A stretch of 64,000 nucleotides of DNA, taken from positions 1 through 64,000 of the forward strand of contig JASPKZ010007249.1 of NCBI GenBank assembly GCA_030220185.1. The letters run 5' to 3'. This stretch comes from Diploptera punctata. Its lineage: Eukaryota > Arthropoda > Insecta > Blattodea > Blaberidae. Every line of letters begins with the position of its first letter. The first letter of the stretch is position 1. The notes beneath the pieces are model-generated. The model saw nothing but the letters and a program-made list of their open reading frames with translations. It was not told the DNA's origin and made no database searches. Positions 20,755 through 31,065 of this stretch are shown here, piece after piece. Made by a program: the position numbers and the translations under genes.

Positions 20755-21345
20755 AGTCGGTTATATGTCTCAGATGAATTCTTCCAAGAGATGTGGTCGG
20801 TTTTATGTCTCTCACATTTCTACACTTACATTCTTATGCCACTGATGCACTAAACACTTGTAAACACGTTTTGTACTGTTTTAAACATTTTGCAACGATC
20901 TTCAAGTTTTCTTCACAATATTTTATATTTACATATTTATGTAAAACATGATCATGGATACATTACTTCCTTGCTACTTTTCCATGTTGTTCCAACATTG
21001 CCACCATTTGAAAATAAATTCAAACCATATTTAGTGTTAGTGTACGTAAAATTAGTTTATAGTTCATTAAATACTACACATGTAAATTGCTTTGTTACAT
21101 TAGGAAATGTGAAGTTGGTTTACGTCCATTTTTAAGCATTTGGGAAGAAATAATATGAATGTAAATTGTTTTCTTTAGTTAGAAAATGGCAAGTTAGTTA
21201 ACGTCCATTTTTTTTTTATTTGGAAATTTATTCCCAAAGTTGGTAACGCCGACTACCGGAGTCTATATTAACCATTACGGCAACTCGCGCATGCGCGCTG
21301 TGGAACTTAGAAGAATTCCTGAGAGACATAAAACCGACTTTTTCC
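20755..21345. repeat. Inverted-repeat element within family X
   Basis: The left end GGAAAAAGTCGGTTATATGT and the right end ACATAAAACCGACTTTTTCC are near-perfect complements about 590 bp apart, each followed inward by CAG...GAATTCTTC or its complement. The interior is family-X sequence. No coding potential seen. Confidence 0.6.
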
Positions 21346-21883
21346 CCGACTTCTTCCGTCGGCGTTACCATGTTTGGGAATAAATTTCCAAATGCATTAA
21401 AAAAAAACTTAACTAATGTGCCATTTCCTAACTAAAGAAAACAATTTACATGCACATTATTTACTCCCAAATGCTTAAAAAAATGGACGTAAACCAACTT
21501 CCCATTTCCTAACCTAAAAAAACAATTTACATGCGTACTATTTAATAAACTATTAAACTAATTTTACATACACTAACACTAAATATGGTTTGAAATTATT
21601 TTCGAATGGTGGCAACGTTGGAACATGGGAAAGTAGCAAACAAGTAATTTATCCACGATCATGTTTTACGTAAATATAAAATATTGTAAAGAGAGCTTGA
21701 AGGTCATTGGAAAATGTTTAAAACAGTACAAAACGTGCTTACAAGTGTTTAGTGCATCAGTGGCATTAAGAGTGTAAGTGTAGAATTGTGAGACATAAAA
21801 CCTACCTCAGTCAGTTATAAGACAATGTTCATAACAGCCAGTTAATAATTCACAGATAATATAAATATATATATATTACTTAC
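21346..21883. repeat. Family-X terminal-type repeat, intron 1
   Basis: Another direct copy of the AACCTAAAAAAACAATTTAC / ACATGGGAAAGTAGCAA type sequence, ending near 21800. The last 80 bases before exon 1's donor are unique and contain an (AT)n run at 21864-21877. Confidence 0.5.
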
Positions 21884-21970
21884 TTTTCCGTAAAACGTCA
21901 TTTTCTTCTCTACCACAACCTTAGAATCATTCACTAACATACAGAATGAACTGTCATGGCCGATCACCAT
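21884..21970 (-). CDS. Gene 1, exon 1 (start of coding)
   Basis: An ATG at 21970 opens MVIGHDSSFCMLVNDSKVVV, then EKKMTFYGK, and runs to a consensus donor AAAA|GTAAGT in phase 0. Joined to exon 2 it gives MTFYGK-VPTTSEDDDD without a break. A second in-frame Met follows ten codons later. The bases before the ATG (TTCTCT) are not an ideal context, but G follows it. Upstream, the sequence stays open to the Jockey insertion at 22002. With the Jockey removed, the frame stays open into 27205-27351, where no in-frame ATG exists, so 21970 is the best start. The insertion separates this start from its presumed promoter. Confidence 0.65.
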
Positions 21971-21989
21971 AGAGAACAGCCCTGCGAAC

Positions 21990-22001
21990 AGAGGTAACCC
22001 A
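21990..22001. repeat. Target-site duplication, 3' side of Jockey
   Basis: AGAGGTAACCCA, identical to 27205-27216. The pair brackets the Jockey element and lies in the 5' exon of gene 1. Confidence 0.85.
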
Positions 22002-22327
22002 TCATCATCATCACTTTGTGACAGCTATTGGCGCTGTCCAGTGTGCCTTTCCTGGGACTTGTGTTTGTCCCTTGTCGGCGAATTCGCGTGTGTATTCTGT
22101 ATTGGGTTCAGCTGGTATACCCTAGCCTACACGGCGATTTTATGGGGATTTATTTTATTGTTTGAGTAGTGTGAGATTTATATGGATATTGTTGCCAAGG
22201 CGAATAGATCTCGCTTGATTGGGGCATCGGAAACCGTGTCGCTGAAGAGCTTGGCTCGATTCAGGACCGGAATGAGCCACGCCACTCTGCGCTCATCATT
22301 CTGACCTTGGTTGCTACATGCTAAGTA

Positions 22328-25024
22328 CTATGGATTATTTATTTGGTCGAATATGTTTCTATGTGTAGTACGCCATTGTGGAAGGTGTCCTATATTGCGT
22401 ACTATTGGGTTTTCATGATCATTTATGTTTTGAAACATGGTGATGACCCTTTCTGATATGATAGTATCAATATATGGCACCTTCGTGGCCTCGTGCATCT
22501 CTGTTATCCTTGTGTAACGCGGGGCCGAAAGTATGATTTTTAGACACTTGTTTTGCAGTATCTGTAGTTTCTTCTTGTGGCATTTCGCAAGGATACTCAG
22601 AGATTCACAGCCGTACAATAGCATACTACGGATCACAGCCACATATAATGTGAGCTTGATCCTACGGGACAGTGACGGCGACTTGAAAAACGGATATAAT
22701 ATCGCTATGCCTTGATGGGCTCTGGTTATTATATGATCAACATGGGCTCTAAATGTAAGCCTTTTATCCAATATTAGGCCTAAATATCTGACAGAAGTTT
22801 CTACTGGCAGAGGTTGTACACCCATAGTGAGCTGGATTGGACATGGAAAGTTCGATTTGGAAAACAGGACGACTTGCGTTTTCCCAGCATTTAGTTTAAT
22901 GTTCCAGGAGCAAAACCATTCATATATTATGGTTATTGCTCGCTGGAATGTTGCAAGTCTGTGAGGAATGGATTTAAGTTTGGATTGCATGAATAGACAA
23001 GTGTCATCAGCAAAGGAAGCTATTTGGAGTGATGGAGGTGAAGGTAGGTCAGAGACATATAGGGAGTACAATAAGGGTGAAAGGACAGCTCCTTGTGGAA
23101 CTCCTGCCCGTATGGGCTTCGTATCAGATTTATTTCCACTCACAGAGACATAGAAGGTTCTATTTCTCAGATAAGTGGAGATTATTTTGACTAAATTTGG
23201 ATTAATTTGGAATTGTATCAGCTTATATATCAATCCGTTTATCCAAGTTGTGTCAAAAGCTTTCTCAATGTCGAGGAAGACTGCTATTGTACTACGCTTG
23301 GCGTTGAAACCAGTGACTATTTGGTCTATAAGCCTCGCCAGTTGCAGCGGTGTGCTGTGTGAATTTCGAAATCCAAATTGATGGTTGGGTAATAGTTCTT
23401 TGTTTGAGACTTCAATTTTTAGTTTGGCCAAAAGTAGTTTTTCTAGGATTTTTCCCAGAACTGGTAGAAGGCTTATTGGACGCAAATTGTCTGGATTACT
23501 TGGATTTTTTCCTGGTTTCGGTAGCACAATAACTTTAGCCATCTTCCAAGTTGCAGGGAAGTGATTAAATTGGATACAGTATTTAAGGATAGTAAGGAGT
23601 CGAAGTAGCGCTTTGCGCGGGAGATGCTTTAAGGCTAGGTTACTTATACGATCATGTCCAGGTGCACTTGAAGTGCGAAGGGCCTGGACGTGAATGCGTA
23701 GGTCAGCGAGGTGGATGTCAGGTCTTTCATTTGTGTAGGGAGCAGCTAGGAAGGTGTCTACTCTATTATTGACTTCAGCTTCATGAACTGGCGACGTTAA
23801 CTCTTGTGGTCTGAATCGATTTGCGAAATTTTCCGCGAGAACTTGTGCTTGATCATAAGGATGATAAGCCCAAGTTCCATTGTTCTCAATTGCAGTCGGT
23901 TTAGAAGGTCCGCGGTTTAATTTAATTCTTTTTATAATCTCCCAAGGCGGAGTTTTTTGAGCATTGAAATTGGATAGGGAATTTTCCCATTGCGTAATTT
24001 TGTGATCTCGCAGTCTTTCTTTGACCAGTCGAGCATAGTAATTGTACTCCTGTTTCATTTGTGGGTGTCCATAGAGTCTGTACTGTTTGAGGGCTCGTCG
24101 CTTATGCTCTAGGTAGTCAAGAAGTGTTTGATCTGTTTGATTTGGACGTGTAGTGTTGTTTCTTGTTGTAGTTATGTCGAGGGCTGTTTGAATAGAAGCC
24201 TGGAAGTCATTTATAGAAGTCTCAAGTTCTTCAGTGGAGTTTACTCTTAATCGAGGATTAATCCACTGTGAAAGGAGTCTTGAATAACGATTCCAGTCTG
24301 TATTCATTGTGTGAGATCGGAACGGGGGCTGAAGTATGAATCTAGTAGTGAGCTTAAACATGATAGGGACGTGGTCTGAGTTTAGCTCACCAGGCAGTGT
24401 ATCTATGTGAGGGGAGATGGTAATGTTTTTCAAAAGTGCGATATCTAGAATGTCGGAGCATAAGCCTTGTTGAGTGTTTCTAAAGAAGGTGTGTTCCCTT
24501 GGTGCTGAGATTTCGATGTTGTGGGTATTACAGAAGTGTTGTAATACCACACCTGAAGCATTGGGTACTCTACAGTTCCATGCGCGATGCTTTGCATTGA
24601 AATCGCCTGCCAGTAGGTACCGGGGCGAGATCGATGCAAGTATGCGCATGTCATGTCGAGTGAGGGGCCTAAGTGGAGATTTATATATGGAAGCTATGAA
24701 TATATTCATGTGTTGTGTGATTGGAAGTATAATGCCAGTGGCTTCTATGAAGTGAAGCCCTGGGACAGAAATGTGTCTGTGGGATATGGATTTTCGGATG
24801 CAGATTGCAGTGCCACCAAGGGGGGCATTTAGGCGATCTGTGCGATAAGTGTAGTAATCAGCGAGTCGGAATTTATCCTTTGGTTTCAGATGCGTCTCGC
24901 TGATTAAAAGTATGTCTATGTTGTGTGTATGAAGTACAATTTCCAATTCATGGACCTGTGAGGCAATACCATTGGCATTAAATGCCATGACATTAAGAAA
25001 TTGTCCCTGAGCGTGTCTATACAT
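22328..25024 (-). CDS. Jockey ORF2: endonuclease and reverse transcriptase
   Basis: 898 residues. The N-terminal AP-type endonuclease (1 to about 230) nicks target DNA. It shows N18 (FNANGI), E43 (ISETH), D141 and N143 (AGDFNAKH) and the SDH motif at 216-218 (NSDHVP). The reverse transcriptase (about 450-750) has VFLDIEKAFD at 582-591, AGVPQGAVLSPLLY at 640-653 and the catalytic FADD at 671-674. The C-terminal region has the usual LLYGCESL block near 802-810 and no zinc knuckle. No internal stop or frameshift was seen, so the enzyme may still work. Its ATG overlaps the ORF1 stop in ATGTATAG, which suits coupled re-initiation as known for Jockey-group elements. Confidence 0.92.
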   Translation of the reverse strand: MYRHAQGQFLNVMAFNANGIASQVHELEIVLHTHNIDILLISETHLKPKDKFRLADYYTYRTDRLNAPLGGTAICIRKSISHRHISVPGLHFIEATGIILPITQHMNIFIASIYKSPLRPLTRHDMRILASISPRYLLAGDFNAKHRAWNCRVPNASGVVLQHFCNTHNIEISAPREHTFFRNTQQGLCSDILDIALLKNITISPHIDTLPGELNSDHVPIMFKLTTRFILQPPFRSHTMNTDWNRYSRLLSQWINPRLRVNSTEELETSINDFQASIQTALDITTTRNNTTRPNQTDQTLLDYLEHKRRALKQYRLYGHPQMKQEYNYYARLVKERLRDHKITQWENSLSNFNAQKTPPWEIIKRIKLNRGPSKPTAIENNGTWAYHPYDQAQVLAENFANRFRPQELTSPVHEAEVNNRVDTFLAAPYTNERPDIHLADLRIHVQALRTSSAPGHDRISNLALKHLPRKALLRLLTILKYCIQFNHFPATWKMAKVIVLPKPGKNPSNPDNLRPISLLPVLGKILEKLLLAKLKIEVSNKELLPNHQFGFRNSHSTPLQLARLIDQIVTGFNAKRSTIAVFLDIEKAFDTTWINGLIYKLIQFQINPNLVKIISTYLRNRTFYVSVSGNKSDTKPIRAGVPQGAVLSPLLYSLYVSDLPSPPSLQIASFADDTCLFMQSKLKSIPHRLATFQRAITIIYEWFCSWNIKLNAGKTQVVLFSKSNFPCPIQLTMGVQPLPVETSVRYLGLILDKRLTFRAHVDHIITRAHQGIAILYPFFKSPSLSRRIKLTLYVAVIRSMLLYGCESLSILAKCHKKKLQILQNKCLKIILSAPRYTRITEMHEATKVPYIDTIISERVITMFQNINDHENPIVRNIGHLPQWRTTHRNIFDQINNP

Positions 25025-26913
25025 CGTTAAAACATATCGACCACATTTGGCTGAGGAACATCATTCGTTCCATGGGATTTTTAATAGTACTTAGCATGGG
25101 TGTGACGCTTTGTACCAAGCTTTGTAAATTAGGAGTGACCGCTGGTGCCTGAACTGAAGCAATGCGTTCTTGTATGCTGGTTTTCGGGGCTTGATTTTTG
25201 CCAGAGTTTACTGCAGCACTGAAGGAGGTTTGGGGGTTGATTTTCTTACTAGTAAAAGTGCGTGCAGTTACTGTCTTATTTTGTTTTGGTTCCCTATTTC
25301 TGAGGTAGGCCTGTTGAGCCTCTTCAAATTTAGGGCATTTCCTGAAGGATGCAGGGTGTCCTGATTCTCCGCAATTTGCACATTTGAGTTTGCTAGTGTC
25401 GATTCGTGCTTCCTCACGAACTGGGCATTGTTTGTGACTATGTTCCTTGGCGCATATAACGCATCTAGGAGTCAGGTTGCACCCTGCAAAGGTATGGTTA
25501 AATCTCTGGCATTTAAAGCATTGCTTCAGGCCAGAGCGTGGTCTATATGGTTCAAATGAGACCACAGTGCAGTAAAGTTTTTCCAGATGATAGATCTCTT
25601 TGGATCTTTCATTGTTGGCAAGTTCAACAATGTACAATGGGTACTTATATATGGACCCGTCCTCTAGTTTTTTTGTCACTTGCTTGATGCCTTTAACTTC
25701 AAAGTCCAATTCAGTTAATTCGGTTTTTATATCCTCTGTATCTACATTCGAGGGCAGCCGTTTGAGCATGACCCTTAGGGGAAGGTCTTTTTTCAATTGG
25801 AAGGTGTAGTATTGCCTTCCAATCGAGTCAAAGTACTTTATTACTACACTGTGGTCTTCCTGTGTGCTAGTGTAATATCTTAGACCTTCATGTGTACTAA
25901 CAACTTTAAGGTCTTTTTTCACTAACATTTTTAGTGCCCTGTAAATTTTGACTAGGTCAGTGTGACCTATGAGTGTTACAGGCGGTGGCCTGGTTTCTTT
26001 CTTTGGGATATTATTGTTGATTTTTACACTAGAAGGTTCAGATCTTGGTGGCTCTTCACGTGTGTTATCTGTTGTTGTGGTGTGTGAGGATGGTTTCTCT
26101 CTATGTGAGAGGCCATTTTCCTCGTGTGTTTCTGTAGCTGATGATACTTGTGTTACATCCTTACCTGTGGTTGGTTTCTCTTTTTTGTTGTTAGAGCCAC
26201 CAATATTTGTTTTCTTTGTGTATTTTTTCTCCTCGCTTGGTATAATGTGCATGGAGGGCCCAGAAATTTCCTCATCGCTTGATAATATAGAGAATTTATT
26301 GTACAGCTCAAGCGGTGAGGTATCAGCACTGGCTGAAGTTTGCCTTGGCACTTTTGGGTCTTTAGGATAGTCTTTATTTTTACGTTTAATGATGTTTTTT
26401 GGTTTGGAATTATTAGTTAATTCAGGGAATTCCTTGTCGACATTTGAGTTGATTTGAATTGCCGTGGGTTTTGGAATTTCTTTGATTTTCGTAGGTACAT
26501 TTTTGCGTCGTTTTGACATACATTCATTTTGAATTTCTAGATAAGTATCTTTCACTATGTTTTCTACGGTTTCTAGATAATAATCTAGATCTCTAGTTGC
26601 AACGTTTAATTCATCAATTTGGTTTCTACATTGATAGGCAAGATCTTCAGCCAGTTGCGAAATAGCAAAATCTGGATAGATGTCTAGGAAGTTCATAATG
26701 AGTATTAGAAGACCTCTAATTTCAGTGGCTGTTTTGAGGTATTTTTGATTTAGGATGCAAGCCTTTATTGTCTATTAAACATTCAAAATCTCTCAGAACA
26801 TCTCCCCAGATTTCATCTACTTTCTGGCGGCCCTCGTCAATATCCATATTTTCCTCATGCAAATTACTCATGCTTGGAATGTTGCTTGCCATTGCAAGAC
26901 TTAGTTCAGACAC
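25017..26913 (-). pseudogene. Jockey ORF1 (gag-like, one frameshift)
   Basis: A nucleic-acid-binding gag-like protein. It starts at 26913 (MSELSLAMASN) and needs one base removed from the A5 run near 26750 to join KGLHPKS to KYLKTATEIRG and so to the long frame that contains MNFLDIYPDF at 26696. A lysine-rich, disordered middle follows. Three CCHC-type knuckles come near the C-terminus: CFKCQRFNHTFAGC, CVICAKEHSHKQC and CANCGESGHPASFRKC (about residues 393-454 counted from MNFLD). Such ORF1 proteins bind element RNA in the cytoplasm and nucleus. The shift sits in a homopolymer, so it may be a sequencing error and the gene may be intact. Confidence 0.85.
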
Positions 26914-27204
26914 TTATATACTATAGGCAAGTACACGACTTACCAGCGTGTAATTTCACAGCACACTATCACTGATTTGAATTTGTACGTATACCAGCTA
27001 AAATTTAACACCGAATACACGGGAACGGTGTCTTTTTCACTTGGCCCTTTTGGGCCCACACTTTTGGGGCGTAATTTGTAATCACGTAAGCACACTGAAC
27101 AACACTTTAAATATACTGCCACAAGCACTTCGTCTTCTTTGTTTGGAGCAGCCACTGAAGACCACGTGGTGACCGTTCTCTATCACAGAGTACCAGAGAA
27201 GAAA

Positions 27205-27351
27205 AGAGGTAACCCACTACGCTCTTCGGTAGTCTTCGAAGTTTCTCTATGTTCAGTAGTAACCTCAGTGGTAGTAACCAGCGATAACTTCAACCGACCA
27301 TAACCCACTTTCCAAAACTGCGAAACAGAGATATCCCCAAAGGAGTAATTC
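27205..27351 (-). promoter_or_regulatory. Displaced 5' exon or promoter region of gene 1
   Basis: Host sequence on the far side of the Jockey insertion, beginning with the second target copy AGAGGTAACCCA (27205-27216). Removing the Jockey makes this region continuous with exon 1, in an open frame but with no in-frame ATG. It holds one tiny upstream frame (ATGGTCGGTTGA, minus strand). It is probably 5' untranslated leader and perhaps the transcription start, by inference. No clear TATA box was identified. Confidence 0.45.
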
Positions 27352-27359
27352 ACTTTTGA

Positions 27360-27668
27360 CAATCCATCCATAGTAATTCTGCCCGAAGGCAGGTTCTTCA
27401 CTGCAATCATAGCATTTTCATGCTATGCTTGCAGCTTTACTAGGGAATTATAGTTGTGGTAGCTTCCCACTTCGATGGACGATTAAGATGATGATGGCCT
27501 TATGATTTCGGGGACAATTTGGGCCTTTAAGTGTTCCTGACATTTGTCTTACAGATGAGACAAAACCCCGATAAAACCTCACCCAGAAAAACTGCCCTAA
27601 CCGCGGATCGAGCCCGGGCCCGCTGCGTAACAAGGGAGCAAGCAACCTCGAGGCCACGGCGGTGGACT
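27360..27668 (-). mobile_element. SINE-A, full length with target duplication
   Basis: 309 bp, flanked by the 8-bp direct repeat ACTTTTGA (27352-27359 and 27669-27676). The head at the right end has TGGCCTCGAGGTTGC and the B-box-like GGCTCGATCCGCGG. The body carries GGGTGAGGTTTTATCGGGG and the 3' module with GCATAGCATGAAAATGC. The B box is mutated. Confidence 0.85.
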
Positions 27669-27960
27669 ACTTTTGATAAATTGAACAAAAATAAAATTAG
27701 GTATATAATGAAACAACGAGATCTTCCAAATCACATAAGAGCAATTCAAAGCCTGTATGCCAGAACAATTATAAGAATTAAAAATACATATAGACAATCT
27801 ACGACAGCTAATGACAAATGAGGGAAATTTTTAGGAAGTGCCTGAATTCAAATACCTACGAACGATAATTAGAGCCATCGCTGCTCACCGACGTGAAATC
27901 AAAGAACAAACTCTGATCCATAAATAACAATAAATCAAACACAACAGTATCTGGGAACTT
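27669..27960 (+). mobile_element. LINE reverse-transcriptase fragment
   Basis: Plus-strand codons read FDKLNKNKIRYIMKQRDLPN, then IRAIQSLYARTIIRIKNTYR, typical of the finger-palm region of RTE-like reverse transcriptases. The reading frame stops at 27819. The SINE-A next to it inserted at its left edge. Confidence 0.65.
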
Positions 27961-28184
27961 GCTGACGCTGGTCATGGAAAGCCATAATATATCATCATGG
28001 ATACTTAAATCAATACTCCAAAATTAACTGAGACAAATGGACTGTGTGTCTTGGAACCCCGGGTTCCTCCTATAAAGGGGAACAGAAGAACAGCCCACAA
28101 CTGGGTCAACCAGTCATAGGGCAGACCTATCTTACTTCAGGCTTCCAAATAGGAATAAGATGCACAAAGAAATTAAACTTACTT

Positions 28185-28380
28185 ACTTCCTTACTCACTG
28201 GCACTATCGAACACGTAGGTTCATGGCCGCACGTACATAAGCTCTCCATACATTCCTATCCTCAGCTAATGCTTTCCAATCATTCCCTGTATAATCTACT
28301 TCCATCAAAGAAGAGTTAATGTTATTCTCCCACCTCATTCTTGGTCTACCAACTGGGCATTTTTCCCTCTGGCTTCAAAG
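28185..28380 (-). mobile_element. LINE 3' fragment
   Basis: CACTGGCACTATCGAACACG, ATAAGCTCTCCATACATTCC and CTCATTCTTGGTCTACCAAC are shared with 34240-34560 and 43655-43850. At 43.7 kb the same text leads into a reverse-transcriptase C-terminus on the minus strand. Confidence 0.6.
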
Positions 28381-28555
28381 AAATTAAATATAGGCTCAAT
28401 TCAGGAAATGCGTGCTATTATGCATTGCAGCGACTCTATACGCCCCAACTCCTTCCAAAAAACGTTATACTAATAATACATAAAACTATTATTCTACCAG
28501 TTATATGTATGCAAAACATAGGCTATTACTATGGGAGGAAATGAGATTTAGTTTA

Positions 28556-30310
28556 CTGAAAAATCAAGCGTAAGTAAAAGTGTAGTTGAGCCAAAGAATG
28601 GTCTAACTGAATTGATTGTACGTATTTCTCGAAAATGAACAACGGCAAATTAGCCCTTACAAAATATTCAATAAATAGATGTCACGTATTTATACATAAT
28701 ATTCGAAATTTGTATTATAATTTATTAGAATACATGTATAATAACCTAAAAGCTAACCCAACTTATTTAAATAACTCTAACCTGTGAAAATAATAAATAG
28801 AATGGCATTTAGACAATATTAATTTTTGGAGGTATGTTAATAATTTACACTATATGTGTAAGAAAATATAAGCTAACCTAATTATGTATAAGAAATTATT
28901 ACTCTAACGTAGTGTCTTTAGTGATGATCCGCAAATGTTCTTGTGTTTTCATCTTTACTGATCCTAAGCTTTATTTTAATACCAAATTTGTATCGAAAAG
29001 GGGATGTCTCGTACAGTAAACTAGTGAAATGTGTATTTTGTAGTGCTGATAAAATGTTTGTTTGTGGATGATCCGCAAATATTTTTCTTTGTGTTTTCAT
29101 GTGTAGTGGTCCTAAGCTTAATTTTAAAACCAAAATTATCCCGAAATTCGGATTTTCACTTTTTGCGCCGTAACCTTGTAAAATGGTATGAAAATGTTTA
29201 ATATAGTACGAGACATATGGCTGAAAAGTATTCAGTGCATCAGTGGCATAAAAAAGTTAGATGGAAAATCGTGTGGGACGGTTTGTGAACCTCAGGCCAG
29301 AATGTTGTATAGAAAATTGCAATTGACAAACACTGGACTTGAGCTGTAAAATGTTTAAAATAGTATGAAATGTTAGTAAAGACAAGAAATACATACAGCA
29401 ACAGAATTACAAGAACATGTTATGGAAAATGACGTGGAAATTAATTTAAACTTGAGCCAAGGTTTTTTACTTATGAATATATCGCAAAAAGTGGACATCA
29501 GAATTTCTTGAGATGATTTTGGTTTTAAAGTGAAGCTTAGGAACGTCATAGATGAAAACAATAAATAAATTTGCGGACCATCGAGAAACAAAGCTGTAAA
29601 ATAACAATGTATAAAGCACTATTCCCTATATTACTTGAAGTAAGTGGCTGTCATTGTGGTCGTGACTACAGATTCAATATTCAGACATTAGTCCAGGATG
29701 AAAACAACCTTTCATGAATACAGATGTGAAAATAGAATAAATATTTTATTGTGATAAATGTGCACTGCAGTATTTCCAAAATTACATAGCAAAGAGTTTT
29801 AAATTTAATAAGAGTCACGTCCTCACATAAAGTTACTTAACAAAATAAAATGGTTGTTTTGAATCGAACATCGATAATAATCGATACGTCATATGTACTT
29901 CTCAAAAATGAACAACGGCGAATTAGCCCTCACAAAATATTAAATAAATAGAGCCACTTATTTATAACAAAATCTTGTAATATAATTTATTAGAATACAT
30001 GTATAATAGCCTAAAAGCTAACCTAACTTATGAATAATCTATACATTAAGCGCAATGAGAATTTTCTCATAAGTCCCAGGCAGACACCATGCGCATGTGC
30101 CAACAAACGCGAGGCAGTTTACTTTATGAGATATCGCGATGCAGCCAACATTATACATGCTATTGAACAAATCTAAAAGCTAACCTAACGCAATTTAAGT
30201 ACTCTAACCTGTGAAAGACCAACCTAAATCTTGTTCTCTCTCAAAGTGATCCTTAAAAAAAAAAAAAACCAAGTGACCTGCTCACTTTCCATTGGTTATG
30301 AACGCGAACG
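28556..30310 (+). repeat. Family-X repeat, copy 2 (about 1.75 kb)
   Basis: Direct copy of 16985-18820, collinear throughout. Copy 2 lacks the CGATAATAATCGATAC block at its start but keeps it near 29870. No gene recognised. Confidence 0.75.
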
Positions 30311-30374
30311 CCACAGAGCTGTTACTGTGATAGAAATAAGTATATTAAAGTACACAACTAAATTATTGTAATCA

Positions 30375-30478
30375 AATGGTAAAGAGAAAAATGTATGCCT
30401 GAACCGGGAACCGAACCCTGAACCTTCAGCTTTCCATGCTGATGCTCTTGACCATTGAGCTAATTCAGGCTTCCTTCC
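30375..30478 (-). mobile_element. SINE-C copy (tRNA-like head)
   Basis: On the minus strand a cloverleaf-like head runs from GCCTGAATTAGCTCAATGG to GGTTCGGTTCCCGGTTCAGGC (shown in two pieces). The A box is TTAGCTCAATGG and the B box GGTTCGGTTCCC. The anticodon loop ATGGAAA gives GGA with the usual T33. The body starts ATACATTTTTCTCTTTACCA. Confidence 0.65.
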
Positions 30479-30714
30479 CATCCAAGCATAAATCCTTCGT
30501 TTACCTTACTGTCTTGGTCCCACATTCAAATGCAATGAATTATCATTCACAAATACACAATGAATCATATCCTATCACTAACAAATTTAAAAAACCTGTT
30601 CCAAATGCAGGTCTTTCTGCACCCCCGTAGTATAATGCAAAGCTACCTGAATACCTTCTCCTGTAAAGCGACTATAATCCAAGGGCGATTTAACTAATTC
30701 CCGCGTTAATATTC

Positions 30715-31065
30715 CTAGTCCCCGCTATTGTATAAAGTCCTAACATTCCATGTTCCTAGGAACATGTCCCTGTGTTTGAGCCTTTGGCATGAGTTCCCTA
30801 AAGTAGTCCCCCCGCCCGGAGAACTATTTGACCTCTGGAAAATTTTACCCCAGTTGAACCCATGTCCGCATTTGTCAGTTGTATTTTTATGGTGAAAGAT
30901 CGTCACTATTTGGACGAAGATACTTTTTTCGTCTGGCTTATCACCTTCGACCATTCAGGCATGGATAACCCTATCGGCTGCAATGATACCGCCGGTAGCA
31001 CGCTAGCCACTCCTCCATAAGGTAAAGATACCACGCAGGGTTTCCTTATCACATGCTGCTAGAAT
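30715..31065 (-). mobile_element. LINE 5' end with endonuclease start
   Basis: Minus-strand untranslated leader followed by FLGTWNVRTLYNSGD, the characteristic first strand of an AP-type endonuclease in RTE-like LINEs. It is cut off right after this motif, so only the 5' end of the element is present. Confidence 0.65.

Larger units (their letters stand above)
22002..27204 (-). mobile_element. Full-length Jockey-type non-LTR retrotransposon
   Basis: A 5203-bp element bounded by a perfect 12-bp target-site duplication. Reading on the minus strand it has a 5' untranslated region of about 290 bp, a gag-like ORF1, an ORF2 with endonuclease and reverse transcriptase, a 3' untranslated region with two AATAAA signals (22149-22159), and a short (TGA)n end instead of a poly(A) tail. 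ORF2 is intact, and ORF1 has one apparent single-base shift in an A run. The identical target duplication and near-intact frames imply a recent insertion. It lies in the same orientation as gene 1 and inside that gene's 5' exon. Confidence 0.9.

Noticed and set aside
27183..27410. N-terminal extension of gene 1 through the open frame upstream of the Jockey
   Set aside because: The frame is open across the reconstructed join, but the only upstream Met codons lie in the SINE-A copy, so this region is better read as leader.
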